Positions 1-6,575 of a stretch of DNA of 8,259 nucleotides are shown piece by piece; the first letter of the stretch is position 1; each line of letters begins with the position of its first letter. The notes beneath the pieces are model-generated. The model was not told the origin of the DNA. It did no database searches and worked only from the letters and a program-made list of their open reading frames with translations. A program made the translations under genes and the position numbers. The DNA comes from Vicinamibacteria bacterium (GTDB taxonomy: Bacteria; Acidobacteriota; Vicinamibacteria; Vicinamibacterales; UBA2999). The DNA is taken from assembly GCA_025924295.1 (NCBI GenBank), contig JAICEG010000233.1, positions 1-8,259 of the forward strand, written 5' to 3'.

Positions 1-500
1 AAGTCAGTTCGATCGAGGTCGGGCACGGGTATCCGCGCAACGTGACCGAACATTTTCAGCGCTACGAGCATCTGGGGCAGCTGGTCGGCGGAACTCGCGG
101 AGTAGACGTTCCTCGTCCGCAGCGCGCGCACGAACGTGAGCCCGTGCGTCATGAGGCCCAGGTTGTGTGCGACGGGGTTGCCGTAATAGACGCCGACTGC
201 GTCGCGACCGTACCGCCGTCGCACTTGCCGCAGCCCATGCGCTGCGCGATCCAGCGCCGTGTCCCACGACGTCTCGCGCCACTGCGATCCCTCGCGGATG
301 AGCGGCGCGCGAAGACGATCAGGATCGCTGTGGAGATCGGCGAGCAGCGACGCCTTCGGACACACGTATCCCCGGCTCATGGGATCGTCGGGATCGCCTC
401 GAATGGCGCGGATGTCGCCGCCGTCGAGTTCGACGTCGATTCCGCACGCGGCCTCACACAGGGGGCAAATGGCCAGGGCCACGCCACCGAAGGTTATCAC
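1..500 (-). CDS. Molybdopterin-dependent oxidoreductase with N-terminal [4Fe-4S] domain, 3' part outside window
   Basis: This is the N-terminal part (166 complete codons) of a Mo/W-bisPGD oxidoreductase of the formate dehydrogenase/nitrate reductase superfamily. These enzymes carry out two-electron redox chemistry at a molybdopterin centre and pass electrons through an iron-sulfur cluster. The cluster motif is explicit: Cys12, Cys15 and Cys19 in CPLCEAACG, then Cys47 in GYVCPKA, with the conserved Lys49. The following motifs YYGNP (105-109), YSASSADQLPQ (133-143) and PVPDLDRTD (158-166) are typical of the start of the molybdopterin-binding domain in this family. The start is GTG at 500: a stop lies five codons upstream and no ATG precedes the cysteines. 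GTG at 482 is a less likely alternative. Neither has a clear Shine-Dalgarno. The substrate cannot be told from this part. The C-terminal part lies beyond the left edge. Confidence 0.93.
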   Translation of the reverse strand, partial: MITFGGVALAICPLCEAACGIDVELDGGDIRAIRGDPDDPMSRGYVCPKASLLADLHSDPDRLRAPLIREGSQWRETSWDTALDRAAHGLRQVRRRYGRDAVGVYYGNPVAHNLGLMTHGLTFVRALRTRNVYSASSADQLPQMLVALKMFGHVARIPVPDLDRTD

Positions 501-574
501 CCCATCGTGCCGTCAACGGCTGTGGCGCTCACCTTCGTTGGTGCGGGCAACAGATCGTGCGCGAGCTGCGGCTG

Positions 575-1027
575 TCACTGATGCTTGGCGCTGTCGTCAG
601 CAGTGAACGAGCTGCCACGCGGCAGTTGCTGGGCGAAATCGAGACGGAGTGACTTGAGTGTGGTCGCCGCTGCCGGCAACGGCGTTCCGCCACGGATATC
701 GGTCATGAGATTCTCGGTCTGGCCGACCAGTACCCGATAGAACTGGACGCGCGAGCCGAACGGGAACGCGCGTTGCGCAGTCACGATTGCGGCCACCAGC
801 CCGCCGAGGACGGTTGTCAGCTTCGAGAGCTCGAACGCGCCTGACGCGATGATGGCAACCGAGAGCAGGATGCCGGACACATTCAGCACGTTGTCCCAGC
901 GCGTGTTGAAGGAGAGCCGGTGCTGGCAGTCCTTGTGGAAGTCCTTCACTTCGGTCAGCAGCGCGTCGATTCCCGATACGCCGGAAGAGTCGAGCGACCC
1001 ATACAGTGGAGCGGAAACTGTGGCCAT
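575..1027 (-). CDS. Small two-helix membrane protein, function unknown
   Basis: A 150-residue protein with two adjacent hydrophobic segments at about residues 48-66 and 70-86. They are separated by a very short turn (ELSK), giving a membrane hairpin. The soluble N-terminal part (1-45) looks helical and charged; the C-terminal part (about 90-150) is hydrophilic. The start is ATG at 1027, with AAAGGA about 11 bases upstream on the minus strand. The two-helix-plus-cytoplasmic-helices shape recalls SLATT/DUF4231-type proteins, but this is an architectural resemblance and I do not recognise a signature. It lies 74 bases upstream of the molybdopterin oxidoreductase on the same strand and 71 bases after the secreted 353-residue protein, so co-transcription is possible but not shown. 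No signal peptide is seen. Confidence 0.72.
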   Translation of the reverse strand: MATVSAPLYGSLDSSGVSGIDALLTEVKDFHKDCQHRLSFNTRWDNVLNVSGILLSVAIIASGAFELSKLTTVLGGLVAAIVTAQRAFPFGSRVQFYRVLVGQTENLMTDIRGGTPLPAAATTLKSLRLDFAQQLPRGSSFTADDSAKHQ

Positions 1028-1098
1028 GGTCGAGGACGTCCTTTCTCGAGTTCGCGAGCTGAAGCCGGGAACAGTCTACGGCGGAAACGCCCGTCAAT

Positions 1099-2160
1099 TT
1101 ACCTGCGCGCGAACCGGTAGTTGCCCGAGACGTGTTTCACGTACAGTCCTCCGGCGCCCGCCTGGACGAACTCGACGCCGAGCCCGTAGAGACCCGTGAA
1201 CGAGGTTGCAGAGGTCGCGATGAGCGGCACATTGCCGCGGCCGTCCATGTTCGCCACCAGCGTGCCATCTTCCACCGTGATCTGAACGACCCGGGGGACT
1301 GCCCGCCAGTACGGTTGCTGCTCCTCGTAGGTGCCGATGTACTTCGACAGCACCTCGGGATTGACCTTGACCTCATTCTTGCGTTCGTCGGACGCCTTCC
1401 CGACCCAGTGCTCGAGGCCGCTGCGTCCTTCGTTGCAGACCCATTCGAGCATCTCGGTATCGGCAGCGAGCTCCGCTCGGACGGCGGCCGTGATCGGCCG
1501 GGCGTAGACGCCCGGATCCGAGAAGGTTACCTCGACATCCAGGTTGCCGACGTCGCGACGACGATAGCGTTCTGTCACGCGCAGCGCTTCGGTGTGGGGA
1601 TGCCCGTCGTGATCGAGCCAGGTGCGATCGTTGAACCCGAAGCTCTCCACGACCAGTGTGTCGCCCTCCCAGCGTCCGACGGAGTATCCCATCCATGTCG
1701 GGTTGGGTGCGTCTTCCAGCTTGCGCCCGTCGACAAAGATCTGACGATAGGTGAGGTCGGGATTGAGGATCAGGATGAGCGTGGGTGTCTGGACGATCTT
1801 CATCATCTCGGCGCCGGTGCTGTCGGCCGCGGTGACGTAGCCGGGTCCGAGCGGCACGCACTTCACGTTCATGTACTCCTTGCCGAGATTCTCACGGCGC
1901 TCCTCGACGAGGGCGCGCGCCCACGCCTGGACTTCGTCCCGCTTCAGGTCGGCGGCGATGTTGCGCGAGTACTTCGGTGAGATCTTGGTCCACAGGCCCG
2001 AGAGATCGGGTTTGCCGTCAGGCGCACGCGGTGCAGGCGCGGAGAGATCTGGTTTGCCGTCCGCCGTACGAGGCAGTCCCGCTGTCGGCTGGTTCAGCCA
2101 CTGCGCCGAGGCCGGCGCGCTCAGCGCAACTGCGACGACGACCAGGGCGGCCTTCAGCAT
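1099..2160 (-). CDS. Secreted protein of unknown function, acidobacterial-type family
   Basis: A 353-residue exported protein. Residues 1-19 form a Sec signal peptide (MLKAALVVVAVALSAPASA) with a likely cut at ASA|Q. A Pro-rich linker follows with two copies of DGKPDLS (34-40 and 48-54), the second running into GLW. The central part has conserved-looking motifs GRWEGDTLVVESFGFNDRTWLD (162 onward), GHPHTEALRVTERYRRRD (186 onward) and FSDPGVYARP, which I recognise from many unannotated secreted proteins in Acidobacteriota and related soil phyla. The C-terminal ~85 residues (YIGTYEEQ, then ITVEDGTLVANMDGRGNVPL) resemble the beta-rich DUF3471-type domain that follows some beta-lactamase-like proteins; this is inference. 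The start ATG at 2160 has GGAGG five bases upstream. No catalytic motif is recognised; a binding or envelope role is a guess. Confidence 0.88.
   Translation of the reverse strand: MLKAALVVVAVALSAPASAQWLNQPTAGLPRTADGKPDLSAPAPRAPDGKPDLSGLWTKISPKYSRNIAADLKRDEVQAWARALVEERRENLGKEYMNVKCVPLGPGYVTAADSTGAEMMKIVQTPTLILILNPDLTYRQIFVDGRKLEDAPNPTWMGYSVGRWEGDTLVVESFGFNDRTWLDHDGHPHTEALRVTERYRRRDVGNLDVEVTFSDPGVYARPITAAVRAELAADTEMLEWVCNEGRSGLEHWVGKASDERKNEVKVNPEVLSKYIGTYEEQQPYWRAVPRVVQITVEDGTLVANMDGRGNVPLIATSATSFTGLYGLGVEFVQAGAGGLYVKHVSGNYRFARR
1999..2061. repeat. Intragenic direct repeat encoding DGKPDLS twice
   Basis: Two 20-base copies at 2000-2019 and 2042-2061 differ at one base (GAGAGATCGGGTTTGCCGTC and GAGAGATCTGGTTTGCCGTC). 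They are 42 bases (14 codons) apart in frame, so the encoded protein carries DGKPDLS twice in the linker just after its signal peptide. Such a spacing fits an in-frame tandem duplication. Confidence 0.8.
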
Positions 2161-2190
2161 GGCGACCTCCGCTCCGCGAAGTTGTGTGCA

Positions 2191-2235
2191 GGGGTCAGAC
2201 CCCTTGAGTCAAGGCATATCAAGGGGTCTGACCCC
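2191..2235. repeat. REP/BIME-like palindromic element, nested inverted repeat
   Basis: The arms GGGGTCAGACCCCTTGA (2191-2207) and TCAAGGGGTCTGACCCC (2219-2235) are perfect reverse complements over 17 bases with an 11-base loop. Each arm holds its own 13-base palindrome (GGGGTC-A-GACCCC or its complement), so the element can fold as one long hairpin or two short ones. It sits between the stop of the GlcG-like gene (2242) and the start of the 353-residue gene (2160). On the minus strand no U-run follows, so it is a poor intrinsic terminator. I recall the GGGGTCAGACCCC core as a dispersed intergenic repeat in several high-GC bacterial genomes, which suggests a repeat family rather than a gene-specific site. 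Confidence 0.75.
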
Positions 2236-2241
2236 TTTCGC

Positions 2242-2775
2242 CTACCGTCCAACCGTCGTCGCCTGGCCCTTGAAGACCGAGTCGATCGCGGCAGCGGCGC
2301 ACTTCTCGCCATCGGCGCTCGACACGCCCATCGCGCCGATGACCTGACCGTTCAGGACAATGGGCACTGCGCCGGGTTGCGGGAAGTCGTCCATGAAGGT
2401 CGGCGCCAGGTTCTCGCCGCTGCGAACGAGCTTGTTCGTTTCCGATGTCGGCCGCCGCCATCGCAGCGCCGACTTTGCCTTGAGCAGTGCCGTGTCGATC
2501 GCGTTTGCCGCGGCACCCTCCATGGCATGCGAATCGATGACGTTGCCGCCCCAATCGATGACCGCCATGGCCACGACGAGCTTGTTGCGCTCGGCCCAGG
2601 CGATGCACGCGTCGGCCAGCGCTCGCGCGCCGGCACTCGAGATGACCTTGATGTCCCTGGTGAGCGCAGGCTCACGCGACAGCGAGACGTCGCCCTTCGA
2701 CGATTGCATGGCGGAGGGTGAGGTGGCGAAGAGGACCGCGAGGAGTACGGAAAGCCCCAGAACCGGAGTGCGCAT
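2242..2775 (-). CDS. Secreted GlcG/HbpS-like (DUF336) protein
   Basis: A 177-residue protein of the GlcG/HbpS-like family (PF03928), whose characterised member HbpS binds heme outside the cell; most others have no known role. Here a Sec-type signal (MRTPVLGLSVLLAVLFATSPSAM) precedes the domain, which suggests export. The domain shows LADACIAWAERNKLVVAMAVIDWGGNVI, then a region rich in Ala/Lys (DTALLKAKSALRWRRPTSET), and the family-typical end PIVLNGQVIGAMGVSSADGEKCAAAAID. The start is placed at ATG 2775, not at an in-frame ATG 33 bases further upstream, because GGAAGGAGAA lies just 5-14 bases upstream on the minus strand and the signal peptide then begins properly. It lies 121 bases downstream of the ADOP permease on the same strand, with a double-hairpin repeat between. 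The ligand is not predicted. Confidence 0.88.
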   Translation of the reverse strand: MRTPVLGLSVLLAVLFATSPSAMQSSKGDVSLSREPALTRDIKVISSAGARALADACIAWAERNKLVVAMAVIDWGGNVIDSHAMEGAAANAIDTALLKAKSALRWRRPTSETNKLVRSGENLAPTFMDDFPQPGAVPIVLNGQVIGAMGVSSADGEKCAAAAIDSVFKGQATTVGR

Positions 2776-2818
2776 ATGCCTTCTCCTTCCGTCCCGTAGG
2801 GTTGGCATTGTGGCACAG

Positions 2819-2875
2819 GTAGGCCGGGTCTTGTCCTTCAGACCCGGCGGGTCTAAAAAGCAAGACCCGCCCTAC
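2819..2875. repeat. 57-base double-hairpin (BIME-like) intergenic element
   Basis: The outer arms GTAGGCCGGGTCTTG (2819-2833) and CAAGACCCGCCCTAC (2861-2875) are reverse complements at 14 of 15 positions. Inside are two tandem hairpins, each with a 9-bp perfect stem and 8-base loop: GCCGGGTCT (2823-2831) with AGACCCGGC (2840-2848), and GGCGGGTCT (2846-2854) with AGACCCGCC (2863-2871). They share GGC at 2846-2848. So the module GGGTCT/AGACCC occurs four times. It lies between the ADOP permease stop (2897) and the GlcG-like start (2775). No run of U follows on either strand, so it is more likely a dispersed repeat or an mRNA 3'-end stabiliser than a terminator. Confidence 0.75.
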
Positions 2876-2896
2876 GCATCGTAGACGGGAGTCGCC

Positions 2897-5341
2897 CTAC
2901 TCGTGTCGCAGCGCGTGCAGGGGATCGAGCCGCGTGGCCCGGCGGGCGGGGCCGACCGAGGCCGCGAATGCGACCACGATGAGCAGCACGACGATCAGGC
3001 CGAGCGTCACCGGGTCACGCGAGCTCGTTTGCACGAGGAACGACTCGAGCACGCGTCCGAGACCGATGGCGGCCGCGACACCAATCGTGAGCCCGATCGT
3101 CAGCTGCACGATTGATCGCTTGAGGAAGATCCAGATCACCTGGCCTGGCTGCGCACCGAGCACCATGCGCACGCCGATGTCGCGCGTATGCTGCGTGACA
3201 GCATAGGCGGTGACGGCGTACAGGCCGACAGCCGCCAGCACGAGTGCCATCACGGCAAATATCGCGAACATGGTCGAGAACACACGCAGCAGCCATCGGT
3301 TCTGCGCCAGCGCTTCGTCCATCGTCCTTGGGGTGTTCAGGGCCTGATCACGGTCGACACCCATCATCGCCTCACGAAGGATCTGGGCCGCCTGCGCGGG
3401 ATCGCTGCGCGTCCGCGCCAGGACGTTCGCCGCACGCGCCATGCCGGTGTTCTGGCGATGCGGGATGTACGCCACGGGATCCGGTTCCCGCTCCTGGTTG
3501 TTATTGCGCTGGCGGACGTTCGGGACGAGACCGACGACGGTCAGCCACTCCGGCTTCTCGGTGCCGCCCGTGACGTCTTGCGACAGCCGAATCGTGCGGC
3601 CGATGGGGTCCTGCCCCTTGAAGTACTGATCCACGAGCCGCTGGTTGACGATCGCGATCTGTCGGCCAGGTCCGCCATCTTCATTGGTAAAGACACGACC
3701 GCGAAGCAGCGGCGCGCCGATCACATCGAAGTAGCGCGAGCCGACACTCAGCATCGTGACCTCCGGGAGCCGCTCGCCCGGAGTGGCCGCACGGCCATCG
3801 ATCTCGAGCCGCCGCACGGCGCCGCCACTGAACGGGATCGCCGATGCGGTTGACGCCGCCTCGATCTCGGAGACCGTCGAGAAGTGTTCGTCGATCCTCT
3901 GCAGGAACCGCGTGCGATCTTCCCAGCCGGCATATTTGGTGGCCGGGATGATCATGCCCGTCACGACGAGCCTCGATGTGTCGATACCGATGTCCATGCG
4001 ATACATCGTCAAGAAGCTGCGCAGCATCAGGCCCGCGCCCGCGAGCAGCACGAGCGTGAGCGCAATCTGGAGGACGATCAGTCCGCCCGACCACCGTCGC
4101 GCGCGAATGCCGCCGGCTCCAGTCCGGCCGCCCTCCTTGAGCATTTCGTGAACGTTGGTCGTCGACGTGTGCAGCGCGGGAATCAGCCCGAAGATGAGAC
4201 CGGTCGCCAGGCACACGACCAGGAAGAAGGTGAACGTGCGCCAGTCCATGGAGAAAACCATCCAGTACGGGATGCCGACGGTCTGCGCTTCGAGGCTGAA
4301 CCACCGAATCCAGGCTATCGACAGCAGCAGCCCGACAACGCCGGCGACCATTGCCAGCAGAACGCTCTCAATGAGCAGTTGACGGACGATCTGCCACCGG
4401 CTTGCGCCAACCGCGACACGGACACTCATCTCACTCGATCGTCCTGCGGCCTTGGCGAGAAGAAGGTTGGCGACGTTCGAGCACGCGATCAGCAGCACGA
4501 AGCCGACGGCCCCCATCAGTGCCCAGAAGAGCAGTGAGATCTGCGGTCCGAGAATGCGTTCGACGAAAGGATCGGCGTGAGGCCAGAGATCCTTGTTCGT
4601 CTCTGGATATTGGCCCGCCAGGTTGCCGCCGATGGTCTTGAGCTCGGCGCGCGCCTGTTCGACGGTGACGCCATCGTTGAGACGCCCGACGGCAAAGTAG
4701 CCGCGCGCCTGGCGCGGCTGCCCTGTGATCGCAGGGGGCATCGACCCGGTGGGCAGCCAGATATTCGCGTTGAAGGGAAAGTGCATGCCTTCCGGCATCA
4801 CCCCGATGATCGTGCCGTTCTGATCGATGATGCGGATGGCTTTGCCGACGATGTTCGGGTCGCCGCCGTAACGCTGCCGCCAGAGCGTGTGACTGATCAA
4901 GACGACGATTGGGGTGCCGGGTGTCTCCTCCTCCGGCGTAAAGTCCCGCCCGAGCGCAGGGGAGACACCGAGCATCCGGAAGAGATTCGGGGAGATATAT
5001 CCGCCGGGCACCTGGTCGGGAGTCAGGCCTTCGTTTCCGACGTTGAACGCGCCGTTGAAGAGGAACGACATCCCGGCGAACGTCCGGGTGGCGGCCCTCC
5101 AGTCCTCGAAATCCCGCAACGATACACCCTGGTTACGCCCCTGCGTGTCGCGCGTGCCGAGGAACATGATCTCCTCGGGTTCGGCCACCGGCAGGTTCCG
5201 CAGGAGGATGCCGTTGACGATGGTGAAGACGGCGTTGTTGGCCCCGATGCCAAGCGCCAGGACCACGACGGCCATGACCGTGAACCAGCGGTTCTTGACC
5301 AACAGGCGCCCGGCGTAGCGGATGTCCCGAAGCAAGTCCAT
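2897..5341 (-). CDS. ADOP family orphan ABC permease (MacB/FtsX-like, duplicated)
   Basis: An 814-residue inner-membrane protein with two MacB-like periplasmic domains and two FtsX domains. It opens with the ADOP signature: RDIRYAGRLLVKNRW (5-19), first membrane helix (about 20-43, VLALGIGANNAVFTIVNGILLR) and LPVAEPEE. Periplasmic region 1 spans about 50-260. FtsX block 1 has helices near 268-290, 322-346 and 369-391. A fourth crossing (about 420-442) leads into periplasmic region 2 (about 445-685), and FtsX block 2 ends with helices near 687-715, 736-768 and 778-797 plus the tail PARRATRLDPLHALRHE. There is no Walker A/B or LSGGQ, so it has no ATPase of its own and no adjacent one; this 'orphan' state is the family norm. 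Its substrate is unknown. The start at 5341 has AAAGGA upstream at good spacing. The length matches the family. Confidence 0.95.
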   Translation of the reverse strand: MDLLRDIRYAGRLLVKNRWFTVMAVVVLALGIGANNAVFTIVNGILLRNLPVAEPEEIMFLGTRDTQGRNQGVSLRDFEDWRAATRTFAGMSFLFNGAFNVGNEGLTPDQVPGGYISPNLFRMLGVSPALGRDFTPEEETPGTPIVVLISHTLWRQRYGGDPNIVGKAIRIIDQNGTIIGVMPEGMHFPFNANIWLPTGSMPPAITGQPRQARGYFAVGRLNDGVTVEQARAELKTIGGNLAGQYPETNKDLWPHADPFVERILGPQISLLFWALMGAVGFVLLIACSNVANLLLAKAAGRSSEMSVRVAVGASRWQIVRQLLIESVLLAMVAGVVGLLLSIAWIRWFSLEAQTVGIPYWMVFSMDWRTFTFFLVVCLATGLIFGLIPALHTSTTNVHEMLKEGGRTGAGGIRARRWSGGLIVLQIALTLVLLAGAGLMLRSFLTMYRMDIGIDTSRLVVTGMIIPATKYAGWEDRTRFLQRIDEHFSTVSEIEAASTASAIPFSGGAVRRLEIDGRAATPGERLPEVTMLSVGSRYFDVIGAPLLRGRVFTNEDGGPGRQIAIVNQRLVDQYFKGQDPIGRTIRLSQDVTGGTEKPEWLTVVGLVPNVRQRNNNQEREPDPVAYIPHRQNTGMARAANVLARTRSDPAQAAQILREAMMGVDRDQALNTPRTMDEALAQNRWLLRVFSTMFAIFAVMALVLAAVGLYAVTAYAVTQHTRDIGVRMVLGAQPGQVIWIFLKRSIVQLTIGLTIGVAAAIGLGRVLESFLVQTSSRDPVTLGLIVVLLIVVAFAASVGPARRATRLDPLHALRHE

Positions 5342-5438
5342 GGCGGATCCTTTGGAAGGCTGAACAGACCCTTAGACGCCGTTCGAGCAAAAACGGATGT
5401 CAGAAGGGTTTAGACTCTGACTGCGCTGAGGAGGACAC
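5342..5438. promoter_or_regulatory. Divergent intergenic region with a possible operator
   Basis: This 97-base gap separates the minus-strand ADOP permease from the plus-strand amidohydrolase, so it must hold promoters for both unless they are transcribed from further away. No convincing -35/-10 pair is visible on either strand. GTCAGA (5399-5404) and TCTGAC (5416-5421) form a 6-bp inverted repeat around an 11-base spacer, just upstream of the amidohydrolase Shine-Dalgarno, and could be a dimeric-repressor site. At this length the repeat could arise by chance. Confidence 0.35.
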
Positions 5439-6542
5439 ATGCCGAATCGCCGAACCTTCATTCGAAACGCGGCCGGGGCCACGGCTGGCCTCCTCGTGAG
5501 CGGCGGCTACCTGGCCAATGCCGGATGGCGTCAGGTTGGGGCGCCAGCGGGGAAGCGTCGCGAAGTGTCCATTGGCGGCCGCCGTATCAGAACAGTCGAC
5601 GTTCACGCGCACTGTTTTGTTCCCGAAGTGTGGGACCTGGTCAAGGACACCCCGCTCGCGCAGACGGCCAAGGCCAATCTTACCGGCAACATCGCCCTCG
5701 GCAACCCACAACGCCTGATCGACATGGATGCGCAGGGAATCGACTACCAGGCGATCAACGTCAACGCGTGGGGATACTCGGCCGAGCGCGCGCTGGCTCG
5801 TGATGTCGTCGCGCTGCAGAACGAGAGGATCTCGCAGTATTGCGCCAAGCATCCCGACCGCTTCGTCGGAATGGCGACCCTGGCATTGCAGCATCCCGAC
5901 CTCGCAGCCGAACAGCTGGAACAGGCGGTGAAAAAGCTTGGACTCCGCGGGGCGGCCATAGGCGGCAGCGTCGAAGGGCAGGAGCTCTCCGATCGCAAGT
6001 TCGATCCGTTCTGGGCGAAGGCCGAAGAACTTGGGGTGCTGCTGTTCATGCATCCGCAGCCCGCTCCCGGCACCACGCAGAACCCGCGGCTTCAGGGGAA
6101 GGGCGGCCTGGGCAACACCATCGGCAATCCGCTGGAGACGACGGTGTTCCTCTCGCACCTGATCTTCGAGGGCACACTCGATCGCTTCCCCGGGCTGAAG
6201 ATCTGCGCGGCCCACGCCGGTGGATACCTCGCGTCCTACAGCGGCCGCTCGGACGCGCTGTGCGGTCGCGCCGGCGGCGCCGGCACTGACTGCAAGGCGC
6301 TGAAGAAACGACCGAGCGAGTACTTCAAGAGAGAGCTCCTCGTCGACACGATGATCTTTCACGAAGAGGGGCTGCGACATCTGGTTGCCGAAGCCGGCGT
6401 GAGTCAGATGGTGTACGGCACCGACTATCCCTTCGACTGGCCGGTCGGCATCGACTTCGTCCTCAACGCGCCGTTCCTGAGCAACGCGGACAAGGAAGCG
6501 ATCCTGGGTGGCAACGCTACCAAGCTGCTTCGAATAACTTAG
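5439..6542 (+). CDS. Tat-exported amidohydrolase 2 / ACMSD-type metal-dependent hydrolase
   Basis: A 367-residue TIM-barrel protein of the amidohydrolase-2 family (PF04909), which includes aminocarboxymuconate-semialdehyde decarboxylase (ACMSD). The N-terminus NRRTFIRNAAGATAGLLVSGG is a twin-arginine signal, so the enzyme is probably exported folded with its metal. All expected metal and catalytic residues are visible: His56 and His58 in VDVHAHCF, His205 in LLFMHPQP, His259 in CAAHAGGYL and Asp329 in YGTDYPFDW. GNPLETT (229-235) also fits the ACMSD subgroup. The metal is likely Zn or a similar divalent ion; the reaction could be decarboxylation or hydrolysis, and the substrate is not predicted. 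ATG at 5439 has a strong AGGAGG four bases upstream. It is transcribed away from the ADOP permease, and the ankyrin/FKBP gene follows after 172 bases. Confidence 0.93.
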   Translation: MPNRRTFIRNAAGATAGLLVSGGYLANAGWRQVGAPAGKRREVSIGGRRIRTVDVHAHCFVPEVWDLVKDTPLAQTAKANLTGNIALGNPQRLIDMDAQGIDYQAINVNAWGYSAERALARDVVALQNERISQYCAKHPDRFVGMATLALQHPDLAAEQLEQAVKKLGLRGAAIGGSVEGQELSDRKFDPFWAKAEELGVLLFMHPQPAPGTTQNPRLQGKGGLGNTIGNPLETTVFLSHLIFEGTLDRFPGLKICAAHAGGYLASYSGRSDALCGRAGGAGTDCKALKKRPSEYFKRELLVDTMIFHEEGLRHLVAEAGVSQMVYGTDYPFDWPVGIDFVLNAPFLSNADKEAILGGNATKLLRIT

Positions 6543-6575
6543 CGGTGTAGAGCCGCCGGAGGTTGGCGGAGGACG

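Noticed and set aside
42..581. Plus-strand open frame of 179 codons
   Set aside because: It is antisense to the molybdopterin oxidoreductase frame, whose four cysteines and family motifs are clear; the plus-strand translation has no recognisable motif.
597..1097. Alternative minus-strand frame of 166 codons over the two-helix membrane protein
   Set aside because: Its translation is Arg-rich without hydrophobic segments, while the 575-1027 frame has a ribosome-binding site and two clean membrane helices.
1069..1097. Minus-strand TTGACG at 1097-1092 as a -35 box for the two-helix protein
   Set aside because: No acceptable -10 hexamer lies at 16-18 bases downstream; the hexamer alone is not evidence.
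1132..1980. Plus-strand open frame of 282 codons
   Set aside because: It is a high-GC shadow antisense to the secreted 353-residue protein, which has a signal peptide, a ribosome-binding site and family motifs.
2191..2235. Intrinsic terminator for the GlcG-like gene
   Set aside because: The stem is strong but no U-run follows on the minus strand, and the nested palindrome fits a REP-like repeat better.
2897..5341. Complete MacB-type exporter with its own ATPase
   Set aside because: No Walker A, Walker B or LSGGQ motif is present in the protein or in any neighbouring frame.
4577..5413. Plus-strand open frame of 278 codons
   Set aside because: It is antisense to the ADOP permease; the composition is charged and lacks any domain, as expected of a shadow frame.
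5400..6380. Minus-strand open frame of 326 codons
   Set aside because: It is antisense to the amidohydrolase, whose metal ligands and Tat signal settle the coding strand.
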